From NCBI RefSeq assembly GCF_904848625.1, contig NZ_CAJHCP010000001.1, positions 620,001 to 684,000 of the forward strand: 64,000 nt of DNA, in the 5' to 3' direction. The DNA is from Paraburkholderia metrosideri. GTDB taxonomy: Bacteria; Pseudomonadota; Gammaproteobacteria; Burkholderiales; Burkholderiaceae. Below are positions 1-8,863 of the stretch, in pieces. The notes beneath the pieces were generated by a model. That model ran no database searches. It saw nothing but the letters and a program-made list of their open reading frames with translations, and was not told the origin of the DNA. The stretch's first letter is position 1, and every line of letters starts with the position of its first letter. The position numbers were made by a program, and so were the translations under genes.

Positions 1-59
1 GATCGCCGGCCACCGGATTGCCGGCCGCCGGATTGCCGGCCACCGGATCGCCGGTGCGC
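1..59 (+). repeat. 15-bp tandem repeat in the signal-peptide region of the BamA gene
   Basis: Three near-identical 15-bp units (GATYGCCGGCCRCCG) plus a diverged fourth run from the window edge to about 59. The unit is a multiple of three and encodes IAGHR/IAGRR just before the hydrophobic core of the signal peptide. The left boundary is outside the window, so the copy number is a minimum. Confidence 0.8.
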
Positions 60-2329
60 TTTCGCTTGCCGGCATCACGCTGGCGACCGGGTCGGCCCAT
101 GGCGCGGAGACCTTCGTCGTACAGGACATTCGAATCGAAGGCCTGAAGCGGATTGAACCGGGCACGCTGTTCGCGTATCTGCCGATCAAACAGGGACACA
201 CATTCAGTGCCGATAAGGCTTCCGAAGCAATTCGCGCGCTCTACGCAACGGGCTTTTTCAACGACGTGCGTATTTCGACCGAAGGGAATGTTGTCACCGT
301 CTATGTTCAGGAGCGTCCTGCAGTCGGCACGATCGACTTTGCGGGCATCCACGAGTTCGACAAGGACAACCTTACCAAGGCGCTCAAATCGGTAGGGCTC
401 TCGCAAGGGCAGTACTACGACAAGGCGCTGGTCGACAAGTCCGAGCAGGAACTGAAGCGCCAATACCTGACGCGCGGCTATTACGCCGCAGAAGTCACGA
501 CGACGATTACGCCAATCGACCGTAATCGGGTGGCGATTCTCTTCTCGGTGGCCGAAGGTCCGAGCGCGAAGATCCGTCAGATCAACTTGATCGGTAATCG
601 GGCGTTCACCAGCGCCACCTTGCTCGACGAAATGCAACTGTCCACGCCGAACTGGTTCTCGTGGTACACGAAGAACGATCTGTATGCGAAAGACAAGCTC
701 ACCGGCGACCTCGAAAACGTCCGCTCGTATTACCTGAATCGCGGCTATCTCGAGTTCAATATCGATTCGACGCAGGTGTCGCTAACACCTGACAAGAAAG
801 AGATGTACCTGACGATCTCGCTGCACGAAGGCGAGCCGTACACGATTTCGTCGATCAGGCTGGCCGGTAATCTGCTCGATCGCGAAGCGGAGTTGAACAA
901 GCTCGTCAAGGTCAAGGCCGGGGACCGCTTCTCCGCGGAAAAGCTGCAAGCCACCACCAAGGCGATCGTCGACAAGCTCGGTGAATACGGCTACGCATTC
1001 GCGACCGTCAACGCGCAGCCGCAGATCGATCAGCAGCATCACACGGTCGATCTGACGCTGCAGGTCGACCCAAGCCGCCGCGTGTATGTGCGACATATCA
1101 ACGTGGTCGGCAACTCGCGGACGCGAGACGAAGTGATCCGCCGCGAAATGCGTCAGCTCGAAAGCTCGTGGTTCGATTCGAACCGGCTCGCGTTGTCGAA
1201 AGACCGGATCAACCGTCTCGGCTATTTCACCGACGTGGACGTGACCACCGTGCCCGTGGAAGGCACGCCGGACCAGGTGGACATCGACGTCAAAGTAAGC
1301 GAAAAGCCGACCGGTGCAATTACATTAGGCGCGGGCTTTTCGTCGACGGACAAGGTGGTGTTGTCGGCGGGCATTTCGCAGGACAACGTGTTCGGCTCCG
1401 GCACGAGTCTCGCGCTGAACGTCAACACGGCCAAAACCTATCGCACGTTGACGGTGACGCAGACCGATCCGTACTTCACCGTCGACGGGATCAAGCGGAT
1501 TACCGAAGCTTATTACCGCACCACCTACCCGCTCTATTACAACTCCGACACGAGCTTCCGGATTCTCACGATCGGCGCGGACCTGAAGTTCGGCATTCCG
1601 TTTTCCGAAGCCGATACGGTCTATCTCGGCATGGGGGTCGAACAGAACCGCATTTCGACGGACTCGACGACGCCGCAAAGTTACCTGGACTACGTTTCCG
1701 AATTCGGCCACGTCGTGAATAACGTGCCGCTGACCGCAGGCTGGGCACGTGACAATCGCGACAGCGCACTCGTGCCGAGCCGCGGCTATTTCCTGCAGGC
1801 CAACGCCGAAGTCGGCACCCCTGCCGGCGACACCGAGTACTACAAGGGCGATCTTCAGGCGCAGTATTACTACTCGTTCGCACGTGGCTTCATTCTTGGC
1901 CTGAATCTTCAGGGCGGTTACGGCAATGGCTTTGCGGGCAAGGCGTATCCGATCTTCAAGAACTATTACGCGGGAGGGATCGGTTCAGTGCGAGGCTACG
2001 AGCCGAGTTCGCTCGGCCCGCGCGATACGACGACCGGCGACCCGATTGGCGGCTCGCGGATGGTCGTCGCGAACGTCGAAATGACGGTGCCGCTGCCCGG
2101 CACCGGCTGGGACCGCACGCTGCGGGTGTTCAGCTTCGTCGATGCGGGCAACGTGTGGGGCAGCGAGGGCGACAGCACCGGGGCCAACGGCTTGCGCTAC
2201 AGCTATGGCGCGGGTCTCGAATGGATTTCGCCGATTGGGCCGCTCAAATTGTCGGTCGGTTTCCCGATCATCCGGCACGCGACGGATCAGTATCAGGTCT
2301 TCCAGTTCCAGATCGGCACGTCGTTCTGA
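2..2329 (+). CDS. bamA: BamA-family outer-membrane protein assembly factor (5' end outside window)
   Basis: Inserts and folds beta-barrel proteins in the outer membrane. The reading frame is open from the first complete codon at 2, so 775 residues are visible and the start codon lies just upstream; family members are about 770 residues, so little is missing. Visible residues 1-19 are a repeated IAGHR/IAGRR stretch, followed by a signal-peptide-like hydrophobic segment (ALSLAGITLATGSAHGA). Five POTRA-like repeats follow, then a 16-strand barrel region with the conserved VRGY motif of loop 6 (Arg at visible residue 664). The C-terminus ends in an aromatic-rich strand with terminal Phe, a proper beta-signal. 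The next genes encode DUF2760 and Hsp70 proteins rather than the usual skp/lpxD genes, so I infer this is a second BamA copy and not the housekeeping one. The family call is firm; paralogue status is inference. Confidence 0.93.
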   Translation: MAGHRIAGRRIAGHRIAGALSLAGITLATGSAHGAETFVVQDIRIEGLKRIEPGTLFAYLPIKQGHTFSADKASEAIRALYATGFFNDVRISTEGNVVTVYVQERPAVGTIDFAGIHEFDKDNLTKALKSVGLSQGQYYDKALVDKSEQELKRQYLTRGYYAAEVTTTITPIDRNRVAILFSVAEGPSAKIRQINLIGNRAFTSATLLDEMQLSTPNWFSWYTKNDLYAKDKLTGDLENVRSYYLNRGYLEFNIDSTQVSLTPDKKEMYLTISLHEGEPYTISSIRLAGNLLDREAELNKLVKVKAGDRFSAEKLQATTKAIVDKLGEYGYAFATVNAQPQIDQQHHTVDLTLQVDPSRRVYVRHINVVGNSRTRDEVIRREMRQLESSWFDSNRLALSKDRINRLGYFTDVDVTTVPVEGTPDQVDIDVKVSEKPTGAITLGAGFSSTDKVVLSAGISQDNVFGSGTSLALNVNTAKTYRTLTVTQTDPYFTVDGIKRITEAYYRTTYPLYYNSDTSFRILTIGADLKFGIPFSEADTVYLGMGVEQNRISTDSTTPQSYLDYVSEFGHVVNNVPLTAGWARDNRDSALVPSRGYFLQANAEVGTPAGDTEYYKGDLQAQYYYSFARGFILGLNLQGGYGNGFAGKAYPIFKNYYAGGIGSVRGYEPSSLGPRDTTTGDPIGGSRMVVANVEMTVPLPGTGWDRTLRVFSFVDAGNVWGSEGDSTGANGLRYSYGAGLEWISPIGPLKLSVGFPIIRHATDQYQVFQFQIGTSF

Positions 2330-2804
2330 ACTGCCCGCGTGGCCGTCGATCCGCTTTCGGACATGGACCGGTGCCCAGGCGCCCGGGCTTGAACGCTCCA
2401 TTCCTGTCACGCCGATAGAGCTCGCCCCCCGTGCGTCTGTCGCCAGCGGTAAACCAGGGTATCCCTTCCAGACCCGGCGAAACCTGCGCAACCTGCGCAA
2501 CAGCGAGCGCAACAACCCGCACCCTCGCCCGCCGCCCCGCCCCACAAACCGCCAATCTCGCCCCATTGCCCGCTAGAATGCCCGGTTTTGGCCGCCCCGG
2601 GCGCGTCACAAGGCAAAATACGGGTTTGCGCGTCCTGCGACGCGCGCGACACCGGATGCATCACGCGTCGGCGGCAGGCATGCCCCCGGCCTTCGACAAC
2701 CCGCCCGATAACGGCCGCACCCCGCCCTGACATGGGCCGGCGGCCCGTGACGGGCGGCGCAGCCAGGACAGCTCGTCCTTTAACAGAGCACCTCAGGAGC
2801 ATTG
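2330..2804. other. 475-bp intergenic region between bamA and the DUF2760 gene
   Basis: GC-rich spacer with no convincing reading frame. It holds a 9-bp direct duplication (CCTGCGCAA twice, about 2485-2502) and several short GC-rich palindromes, but no T-tract terminator that I can support. The length suggests the Hsp70 group has its own promoter. The ribosome-binding site of the next gene (AGGAG, 2795-2799) closes the region. Confidence 0.5.
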
Positions 2805-3389
2805 ATGACCGATTCGAACCCATCCTTCCTCGGCAGGATTTCGCTTGCCGTGGGCACGTTTTTCAGCATCCTCGGCGATGGTAAATTCGCCGCCGACGTG
2901 TTGCGTCTGCGTAACGGCGCTGCAGCCCCAGCGCCCGCACCGGCACCCACACCGGCGCCCGCTGCTGCTCCGGCTCCGGCCCCGCAGCCCGCACCTGTGC
3001 TGAAAGAGGCCACGCCGGACGCCGCGCTGCAATTGCTCGGCCTGCTGCAACGCGACGCACGTCTGATCGACTTCGTCGAAGAAGACATCAAGAACTACAG
3101 CGACGCCGACATCGGCGCCGCCGCACGCCTCGTTCACGAAGGCTGCCGCGCCACGTTGCGCGAGCACTTCACGATCCGTCCGGTGCGCGACGAAGCCGAA
3201 GGCAGCCGCGTGACGCTGGCCGAAGGCTTCGACGCAAGTTCGATCCGCCTGACCGGCAATGTGGTCGGCAAGGCGCCGTTCAATGGCAGCATCAGCCATC
3301 GCGGCTGGCGCGTCGACGAAGTGCGTCTGCCGAAACTGACGGACAGCCACAACGCGAAAGTGATCGCTCCGGCGGAGGTGGAACTGTGA
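2805..3389 (+). CDS. DUF2760 family protein
   Basis: Protein of 194 residues and unknown biochemical role. The N-terminal ~35 residues form an amphipathic/hydrophobic helix (SFLGRISLAVGTFFSILGDG), followed by a Pro/Ala linker (about residues 38-65) and a conserved C-terminal domain of about 125 residues typical of DUF2760. The ATG at 2805 is chosen because AGGAG at 2795-2799 sits 5 nt upstream; a TTG three bases earlier would only add one Met. The stop overlaps the GTG start of the next Hsp70 gene by 4 nt, so the two are translationally coupled. DUF2760 genes commonly sit beside Hsp70-like genes, so a partner or adaptor role is plausible but is inference only. Confidence 0.85.
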   Translation: MTDSNPSFLGRISLAVGTFFSILGDGKFAADVLRLRNGAAAPAPAPAPTPAPAAAPAPAPQPAPVLKEATPDAALQLLGLLQRDARLIDFVEEDIKNYSDADIGAAARLVHEGCRATLREHFTIRPVRDEAEGSRVTLAEGFDASSIRLTGNVVGKAPFNGSISHRGWRVDEVRLPKLTDSHNAKVIAPAEVEL

Positions 3390-5233
3390 GCGACGCCCGT
3401 TATTCGATCGGTATCGACCTCGGCACCACACACTGCGCGCTGTCCTATGTGGACACGAGCGTGAGCGACGGCGAAAAAACTGCGCAACAGGTGCTGCCCA
3501 TCGCGCAACTCACTGGCGCGGGCGCGGTCGACTACCTCGATCTGCTGCCGTCATTCCTCTATCTGCCGCACCCCGACGAACTCGCTGCCGGCGACCTGCA
3601 CCTGCCGTGGACCGGCGAGCGCCAGTTCGCGGTCGGCGAGTTCGCCCGCAGCCGCGGCGCGGCCACGCCGATCCGGCTGGTGTCGAGCGCGAAAAGCTGG
3701 CTGTGCCACCCGGGCGTCGACCGGCGCGCCGCGATTCTGCCGAACGACGCACCGCCCGAGGTGGCACGCGTGTCGCCGCTCGAAAGCTCGGTGCGCTATC
3801 TGACGCACCTGCGCGAAGCGTGGGATCACGCGCATCCGGACGCGCCGTTCAGCCAGCAGGACATCACGGTGACGATCCCCGCGTCATTCGATCCAGCCGC
3901 GCGCGAACTGACCGCCGAAGCCGCGGAAGCCGCCGGCTACGGCCGCATGACGCTGCTCGAAGAGCCGCAAGCCGCGTTGTATAGCTGGATCCAGAAGAGC
4001 GACGGCCAGTGGCGCAAACAGGTCAAGCTCGGCGACATCATCCTCGTGGTCGACGTGGGCGGCGGCACGACCGACCTCTCGCTGATCGCCGTGATCGAAC
4101 GCGACGGCAATCTCGAACTCCATCGCATCGCGGTCGGCGAACATATTCTGCTCGGCGGCGACAACATGGACCTCGCGCTCGCGCACGTGGTCGCCCGCAA
4201 GCTCGCGGCCCAGGGCACTCAGGCCGACGCGTGGCAGTTGCGCGCCCTCACCTACGCGTGCCGCTCCGCGAAAGAGACGCTGCTGAGCGACCCAGCCACC
4301 GACACCGTGCCGCTCGTGGTGCCGAGCCGCGGCTCGAAGCTGATCGGCGGATCGATCCGCACCGAACTCACGCGCGCCGAGCTGACGCAGACGATTCTCG
4401 AAGGCTTCTTCCCGCAGGTGGACAGCGCAGCGCGTCCGGTGACGCGCGCGCGGGCCGGTCTGACGCAACTTGGTCTGCCGTACGCGCAGGATGCGGGCAT
4501 CACCCGTCATCTGGCGGCGTTTCTCGGACGTCAGGTCGGCGCGCTGGCCGAGCTCGAGGGTCTGCGCGATCAAGCCGCCGAAGGCGCCACCTTCCTGCAC
4601 CCCACCGTCGTGCTGTTCAACGGCGGGGTGTTCAAGTCGGCGCTGCTGGTCGAGCGGATCATGAGCACGCTGAACCACTGGCTCACGGCGGAAAACGCAG
4701 CGCCGGCCCGCCTGCTCGAAGGCGCGGACCTCGATCTCGCGGTCGCGCGTGGCGCCGCCTACTACGGCTACGTGCGACGCGGCCAGGGCGTGCGGATTCG
4801 CGGCGGCACCGCGCGCGCGTACTACATCGCGATCGAGTCGGCGATGCCCGCCGTGCCCGGCCTCGAACCGCCGATCCAGGCGCTGTGCGTCGCGCCGTTC
4901 GGCATGGAAGAAGGCACCGACGCCGACTTGCCCGCGCAGGAGTTCGGCCTCGTGGTCGGCGAGCCGGTGCACTTCCGTTTCTTCGGATCGTCGGTGCGTC
5001 GACAGGATCAGGTGGGCACGCTGCTCGACTTCTGGGGCCCGGAGGAGTTGCAGGAACTGGAGGAAATCCAGGCCACGCTGCCCGCCTCCGGACGCACGGC
5101 CGGTGAGGTCGTGCCGGTGAAGCTGCATGCGCGCGTGACCGAAGCGGGCACGCTCGAACTCGAAGCGATCCCGCGCGGCTCCGACGAGCGCTGGAAGGTC
5201 GAGTTCGACGTTCGCGGCAACGCGAATGCATGA
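3386..5233 (+). CDS. Hsp70 family protein (HscC/YegD-like)
   Basis: ATP-driven chaperone-like protein of 615 residues. The actin-like ATPase fold is seen in phosphate-1 (GIDLGTTHCALSY, residues 6-18), phosphate-2 (DVGGGTTDLSL) and the adenosine motif (FNGGVFKS). The C-terminal part, about 180 residues, is a divergent substrate-binding region without the EEVD-type tail of DnaK. The start is a GTG at 3386 overlapping the DUF2760 stop, with GGAGG at 3374-3378. It overlaps the second Hsp70 gene by 4 nt (ATGA). No DnaJ or GrpE gene lies nearby, so the co-chaperone, if any, must come from elsewhere. The closest described family is the DnaK-like YegD/HscC group; the client is unknown. Confidence 0.9.
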   Translation: MSDARYSIGIDLGTTHCALSYVDTSVSDGEKTAQQVLPIAQLTGAGAVDYLDLLPSFLYLPHPDELAAGDLHLPWTGERQFAVGEFARSRGAATPIRLVSSAKSWLCHPGVDRRAAILPNDAPPEVARVSPLESSVRYLTHLREAWDHAHPDAPFSQQDITVTIPASFDPAARELTAEAAEAAGYGRMTLLEEPQAALYSWIQKSDGQWRKQVKLGDIILVVDVGGGTTDLSLIAVIERDGNLELHRIAVGEHILLGGDNMDLALAHVVARKLAAQGTQADAWQLRALTYACRSAKETLLSDPATDTVPLVVPSRGSKLIGGSIRTELTRAELTQTILEGFFPQVDSAARPVTRARAGLTQLGLPYAQDAGITRHLAAFLGRQVGALAELEGLRDQAAEGATFLHPTVVLFNGGVFKSALLVERIMSTLNHWLTAENAAPARLLEGADLDLAVARGAAYYGYVRRGQGVRIRGGTARAYYIAIESAMPAVPGLEPPIQALCVAPFGMEEGTDADLPAQEFGLVVGEPVHFRFFGSSVRRQDQVGTLLDFWGPEELQELEEIQATLPASGRTAGEVVPVKLHARVTEAGTLELEAIPRGSDERWKVEFDVRGNANA

Positions 5234-8154
5234 CTGAGATGAAGCGGTACAGCGTCGGGATCGACCTTGGCACCAGCAACACGGTGCTGGCGTACGCGCA
5301 GACCGGGTCGACGGCGGACGGCGGTTCGCCGCCGATTCGCGTGTTCCCGATCGAACAACTGGTGAGTCCCGGCGAGGTCGCCGCGCGGCCGCTGCTGCCC
5401 TCGGTGCGGTATCAGCCGGCCGACGGCGAGCTAAGCGAGGGCGATCTGCAATTGCCGTGGACGGGGTCTGCTGCTGACAACGCTGACGCTAAAGCGCCAG
5501 CGTTCGCGCAACCGCAACCGGTCGTGGTCGGGCGCCTTGCGCGCTTGCTCGGGGCTCAGGTTCCCGGACGGTTAGTTGCAAGTGCGAAGAGTTGGTTGTC
5601 GCATGCGTCCGTTGATCGCGTCGCCCCCATCCTCCCGTGGGGCGCCGCCGACGACGTCCGCAAAGTCTCGCCGGTCGAAGCCAGCGCGAGCTATCTCGCG
5701 CACGTGCGCGCGGCGTGGAACCAGCAGTTCCCCGACGCACTGCTCGAACATCAGGACGTGGTGCTCACCGTCCCCGCTTCTTTCGACGAAGGCGCTCGCG
5801 CGCTCACCGTCGAAGCGGCGCGCATGGCCGGCCTGACTACCTTGCGCCTGCTGGAAGAACCGCAGGCCGCGTTCTACGACTGGCTGTTTCATCACCGCGA
5901 GCGGCTCGCGGACGAACTCGCGCACACGCGCCTCGTGCTGATCTGCGACGTGGGCGGCGGCACCACCGACCTCACGTTGATCGAAGTCGGCCCGGACAGC
6001 GGCGCTGGTCAGCCGCAACTCACGCGCATCGGCGTCGGCAATCATCTGATGCTGGGTGGCGACAACATGGATCTCGCGCTCGCGCATCTGGTCGAAGCGC
6101 GACTGCCGGGTAGCGACGGGCGTACGCGTCTGTCGGCGGCGAGTCTGTCGCAACTGGTCGAGCGCTGCCGTGGCGCCAAGGAACAACTGCTCGGGCCGCA
6201 AGCGCCTGATTCCGCGTCGATCACACTGCTTGGCGCAGGCTCGAAGCTGATCGGCGGCGCACGCACGGCGCAGGTCACGCGCGACGAAGTCGAGCGGGTG
6301 ATCGTCGACGGCTTCTTTCCGAAGGTGGCGCCGAACGAACGGCCGGGCAGACCGCGTGGCGCGATTGTCGAATTCGGCTTGCCCTATGCGACCGACGCCG
6401 CCGTCACGCGTCATATCGCAGCATTCCTGAGCCGTTTCGCCGCGCAATCACGTAAGGCGCTGGGCCTGCCTGATGCGCCCGCCGCGTCCAGCGACGGCAA
6501 CGGCGCTGGCGCTGGCGATGGCGGCTCATTACCGATCCCGGACACATTGCTGCTCAACGGCGGCGTATTCCGTGCCGACGCCCTCACCCGACGCCTCGCC
6601 GATACGCTCGGCGAGTGGCGCGGCGAAGCGCTCAACGTGCTGCATAACGACAACCCCGACGTCGCGGTTGCGCGTGGCGCGGTGGCCTACTCGCTGGCGC
6701 GCGCGGGCAATGCGCCGAAAATCGGCGGCGGCTCGCCACGCAGTTACTTTCTCGTACTCGACGAAACCGGCGAGCGTAAGCAGGACACCGGGCAGGACGC
6801 CGAAGCCGCACCCCGCGGGATTTGCCTGCTGCCGCGCGGCACCGAAGAAGGCCACGAAATCCTGATCGCGGATCGCACGTTCGCGCTGCGCCTCGGGCAT
6901 CCGGTGCGCTTTCACCTGGTGTCATCCAGTGCGGACACGGTTTATCAACCCGGAGAACTGGTCGATCTCACCGGCAGCGACTTTATCCGCCTGCCGCCGA
7001 TCGCCACCGTCGTGCAAGCGCACCGCGAACGCGCCGCGCGCTCGGAAACCCGGGTGCAGATCGCCACATCGCTGACTGAAGTGGGCACGCTCGACGTGCA
7101 CTGCATCGAACTCGACAATCCCGCGCAACGCTGGCTGCTCGAATTCCAGTTGCGCGGTGACAATCCGCAAGTGGATTTGTCGACCGATGACCCCACCGCA
7201 GCACAACACCCGTCGCTGGATGCTGCGCTCGAACAGATCGACCGCTGCTTCGGCTCACGCGCGCAAAAGATCGACCCGAAAGAAGTCAAACGTCTGCGTG
7301 CACAACTCGAACAGTTGCTCGGACCACGCGACACCTGGAACAGCGCGTTGCTGCGCGAACTGTTCGGCGCGCTGTGGGAACGTGCGCGCCGTCGCCGGCG
7401 TTCGGCGGATCACGAACGGCTGTGGCTCAATCTGGCCGGCTATTGCGTACGCCCCGGTTTCGGCTATCCGTTGGACGAATGGCGGGTCGAGCAACTGTGG
7501 TCGCTATTCGACGACGGCATTCAGTATGTCAACGACAGCCAGGTCTGGTCCGAATGGTGGACGCTATGGCGCCGCGCGGCAGGGGGTCTCGACGAAAGCT
7601 CGCAATTGCGTGTGCTCGATGCAATGGCCTATCTGCAAACGGCAGCGCAATCGCGTCACAAGCTGCCGTTCGACGTTGCCAAAAGCGGTCTCGCCGATAT
7701 GCTGCGCCTCAGTGCGTCGCTCGAACGCATTCCGGTCGAACGCAAAATCGAACTCGGCGAGGCGGTGCTGACGCGGCTGAAAAAGCCGGCTGAGAATCAT
7801 CAAAGCTGGTGGGCGGTTGGGCGCATTGGCGCGCGGCGGCCTTTCTACGGCAGCGCGCATAGCGTCGTGCCACCGGAGATTGCCGGTCGGTGGTTGAACG
7901 CGATCCTCGCGCTCGACTGGAAGAAGGTCGATCCCGCCGCATTTGCCGCCGTGCAGATTGCGCGGATGACCGGCGACCGCTCACGCGATCTCGCCGACGA
8001 TTTGCGTCACACGGTGCTGCGACGGCTCGAAGCGTCCAACGCACCGCGCGCGTGGATCACAATGGTCAGCGAAAACGTGGAACTCGATAACGCCGACGAA
8101 GGACGTGTGTTCGGCGAGTCGCTGCCGGCGGGGTTGAAGCTGATCGCAAGTTGA
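5230..8154 (+). CDS. Hsp70 family protein with long C-terminal extension (DUF3731 type)
   Basis: Large Hsp70 paralogue of 974 residues, 359 longer than its neighbour. It has the same ATPase motifs: GIDLGTSNTVLAY near the N-terminus, DVGGGTTDLTL and LNGGVFRAD. After a beta-rich segment comes about 300 residues of helical sequence, starting near the PSLDAALEQIDRCFGSR segment, matching the C-terminal domain family DUF3731 that is found fused to Hsp70 ATPases. The ATG overlaps the upstream stop by 4 nt. This is the third gene of the DUF2760-Hsp70-Hsp70 operon; the fixed order and coupling suggest one complex. The function is not established. Confidence 0.88.
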   Translation: MTEMKRYSVGIDLGTSNTVLAYAQTGSTADGGSPPIRVFPIEQLVSPGEVAARPLLPSVRYQPADGELSEGDLQLPWTGSAADNADAKAPAFAQPQPVVVGRLARLLGAQVPGRLVASAKSWLSHASVDRVAPILPWGAADDVRKVSPVEASASYLAHVRAAWNQQFPDALLEHQDVVLTVPASFDEGARALTVEAARMAGLTTLRLLEEPQAAFYDWLFHHRERLADELAHTRLVLICDVGGGTTDLTLIEVGPDSGAGQPQLTRIGVGNHLMLGGDNMDLALAHLVEARLPGSDGRTRLSAASLSQLVERCRGAKEQLLGPQAPDSASITLLGAGSKLIGGARTAQVTRDEVERVIVDGFFPKVAPNERPGRPRGAIVEFGLPYATDAAVTRHIAAFLSRFAAQSRKALGLPDAPAASSDGNGAGAGDGGSLPIPDTLLLNGGVFRADALTRRLADTLGEWRGEALNVLHNDNPDVAVARGAVAYSLARAGNAPKIGGGSPRSYFLVLDETGERKQDTGQDAEAAPRGICLLPRGTEEGHEILIADRTFALRLGHPVRFHLVSSSADTVYQPGELVDLTGSDFIRLPPIATVVQAHRERAARSETRVQIATSLTEVGTLDVHCIELDNPAQRWLLEFQLRGDNPQVDLSTDDPTAAQHPSLDAALEQIDRCFGSRAQKIDPKEVKRLRAQLEQLLGPRDTWNSALLRELFGALWERARRRRRSADHERLWLNLAGYCVRPGFGYPLDEWRVEQLWSLFDDGIQYVNDSQVWSEWWTLWRRAAGGLDESSQLRVLDAMAYLQTAAQSRHKLPFDVAKSGLADMLRLSASLERIPVERKIELGEAVLTRLKKPAENHQSWWAVGRIGARRPFYGSAHSVVPPEIAGRWLNAILALDWKKVDPAAFAAVQIARMTGDRSRDLADDLRHTVLRRLEASNAPRAWITMVSENVELDNADEGRVFGESLPAGLKLIAS

Positions 8155-8206
8155 GATGTGCGCGTCAGGCGCTGGCGGGTCGCGGCGGCCCTGCTGCTGG
8201 ATCCCG

Positions 8207-8485
8207 CTATTGGAAATCGAACTTCAGCACCGCCTGCGCCGCCAGCGGATGGCCGCGTTTCTCCAGACTTTCCGCCAGCAGATCGCGAAACATCAACGCA
8301 TTGTCCGCGCCGTGCTGCAGGCGAAATTCGCGCAATACCTCGGCAATGGCGTTGCGCTGCGTCACCGGTGTCAGCGTGCTGGCAATGAACGAACTGCCCC
8401 GGGCCAATTCCATCAGATAGGTTGATCTGAAAAATGCCTCGGCCTGCTGGCCGGATTTGCTGCGTGCTTTGGGTTCTCGGGGCAT
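8207..8485 (-). CDS. Small helical protein of unknown function
   Basis: A 92-residue protein that I do not recognise. It begins with a basic stretch (MPREPKARSKSGQQ) and continues with predicted amphipathic helices (AEAFFRSTYLMELARG, TQRNAIAEVLREFRLQHG, NALMFRDLLAESLEKRG). No Cys, no signal peptide and no membrane segment. The frame stays open upstream to 8656, but that extension is Cys/Arg-rich and unlike the rest, so the internal ATG at 8485 is preferred, although no clear Shine-Dalgarno is present. It stands alone after the Hsp70 operon on the opposite strand. A CTTAAG-GAAAC-CTTACG box lies 113 bp upstream, the same box found before the window's two-component genes and hpnJ. Confidence 0.55.
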   Translation of the reverse strand: MPREPKARSKSGQQAEAFFRSTYLMELARGSSFIASTLTPVTQRNAIAEVLREFRLQHGADNALMFRDLLAESLEKRGHPLAAQAVLKFDFQ

Positions 8486-8863
8486 CGTTGTTGTTTTCTG
8501 CCGTTTCGTTGCACGTACCGGAAGCAGGCGTTTCCTGTCTCCTTTCACGCCCTGCAGCGCTGACTTCGACTCACTGCAACTATCTAAACAGCAAGTTCTT
8601 AAGGAAACCTTACGCGCGAGCAAAGAACGATCCAGGCGGGTGCGATGGACACCCATCGCCGCTTCTCACGCATTGGGTCCAGGTCGTAAATACCTGCAGC
8701 GCTGTCGTTTGCCTGAGCGCGCGCGCAAACAGGCCGCGACTTTCAACCTCGTTGCCGGACCGTGCCGACTCGCACGCTACGGCAAACAGGGCCGAGTCAT
8801 CGCCGGCCACGCAAACGGGTTGCTACGCGAATCGTCAGGATGCCTGATGGCGGGACTCGCACT
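8486..8863. other. 378-bp intergenic region
   Basis: Holds the upstream region of the small minus-strand gene, including the box at 8598-8614, and the 3' side of the diguanylate cyclase gene. Apart from the box I see no reading frame with coding character and no clear terminator. Confidence 0.5.
8598..8614. promoter_or_regulatory. PmrA/QseB-like box (site D)
   Basis: CTTAAG-GAAAC-CTTACG: two CTTAAG-type half-sites spaced by 5 nt (11-bp period), as known for PmrA/QseB-family response regulators. It lies 113 bp upstream of the small gene ending at 8207 (minus strand). There is no plus-strand gene for more than 1.5 kb downstream. Confidence 0.5.

Noticed and set aside
1..59. CRISPR-like repeats at the window edge
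   Set aside because: Units are contiguous without spacers and translate in frame as part of the BamA leader, so this is a coding tandem repeat.
3884..5128. 414-codon open frame on the minus strand
   Set aside because: Antisense to the first Hsp70 gene; low-complexity Arg/His composition.
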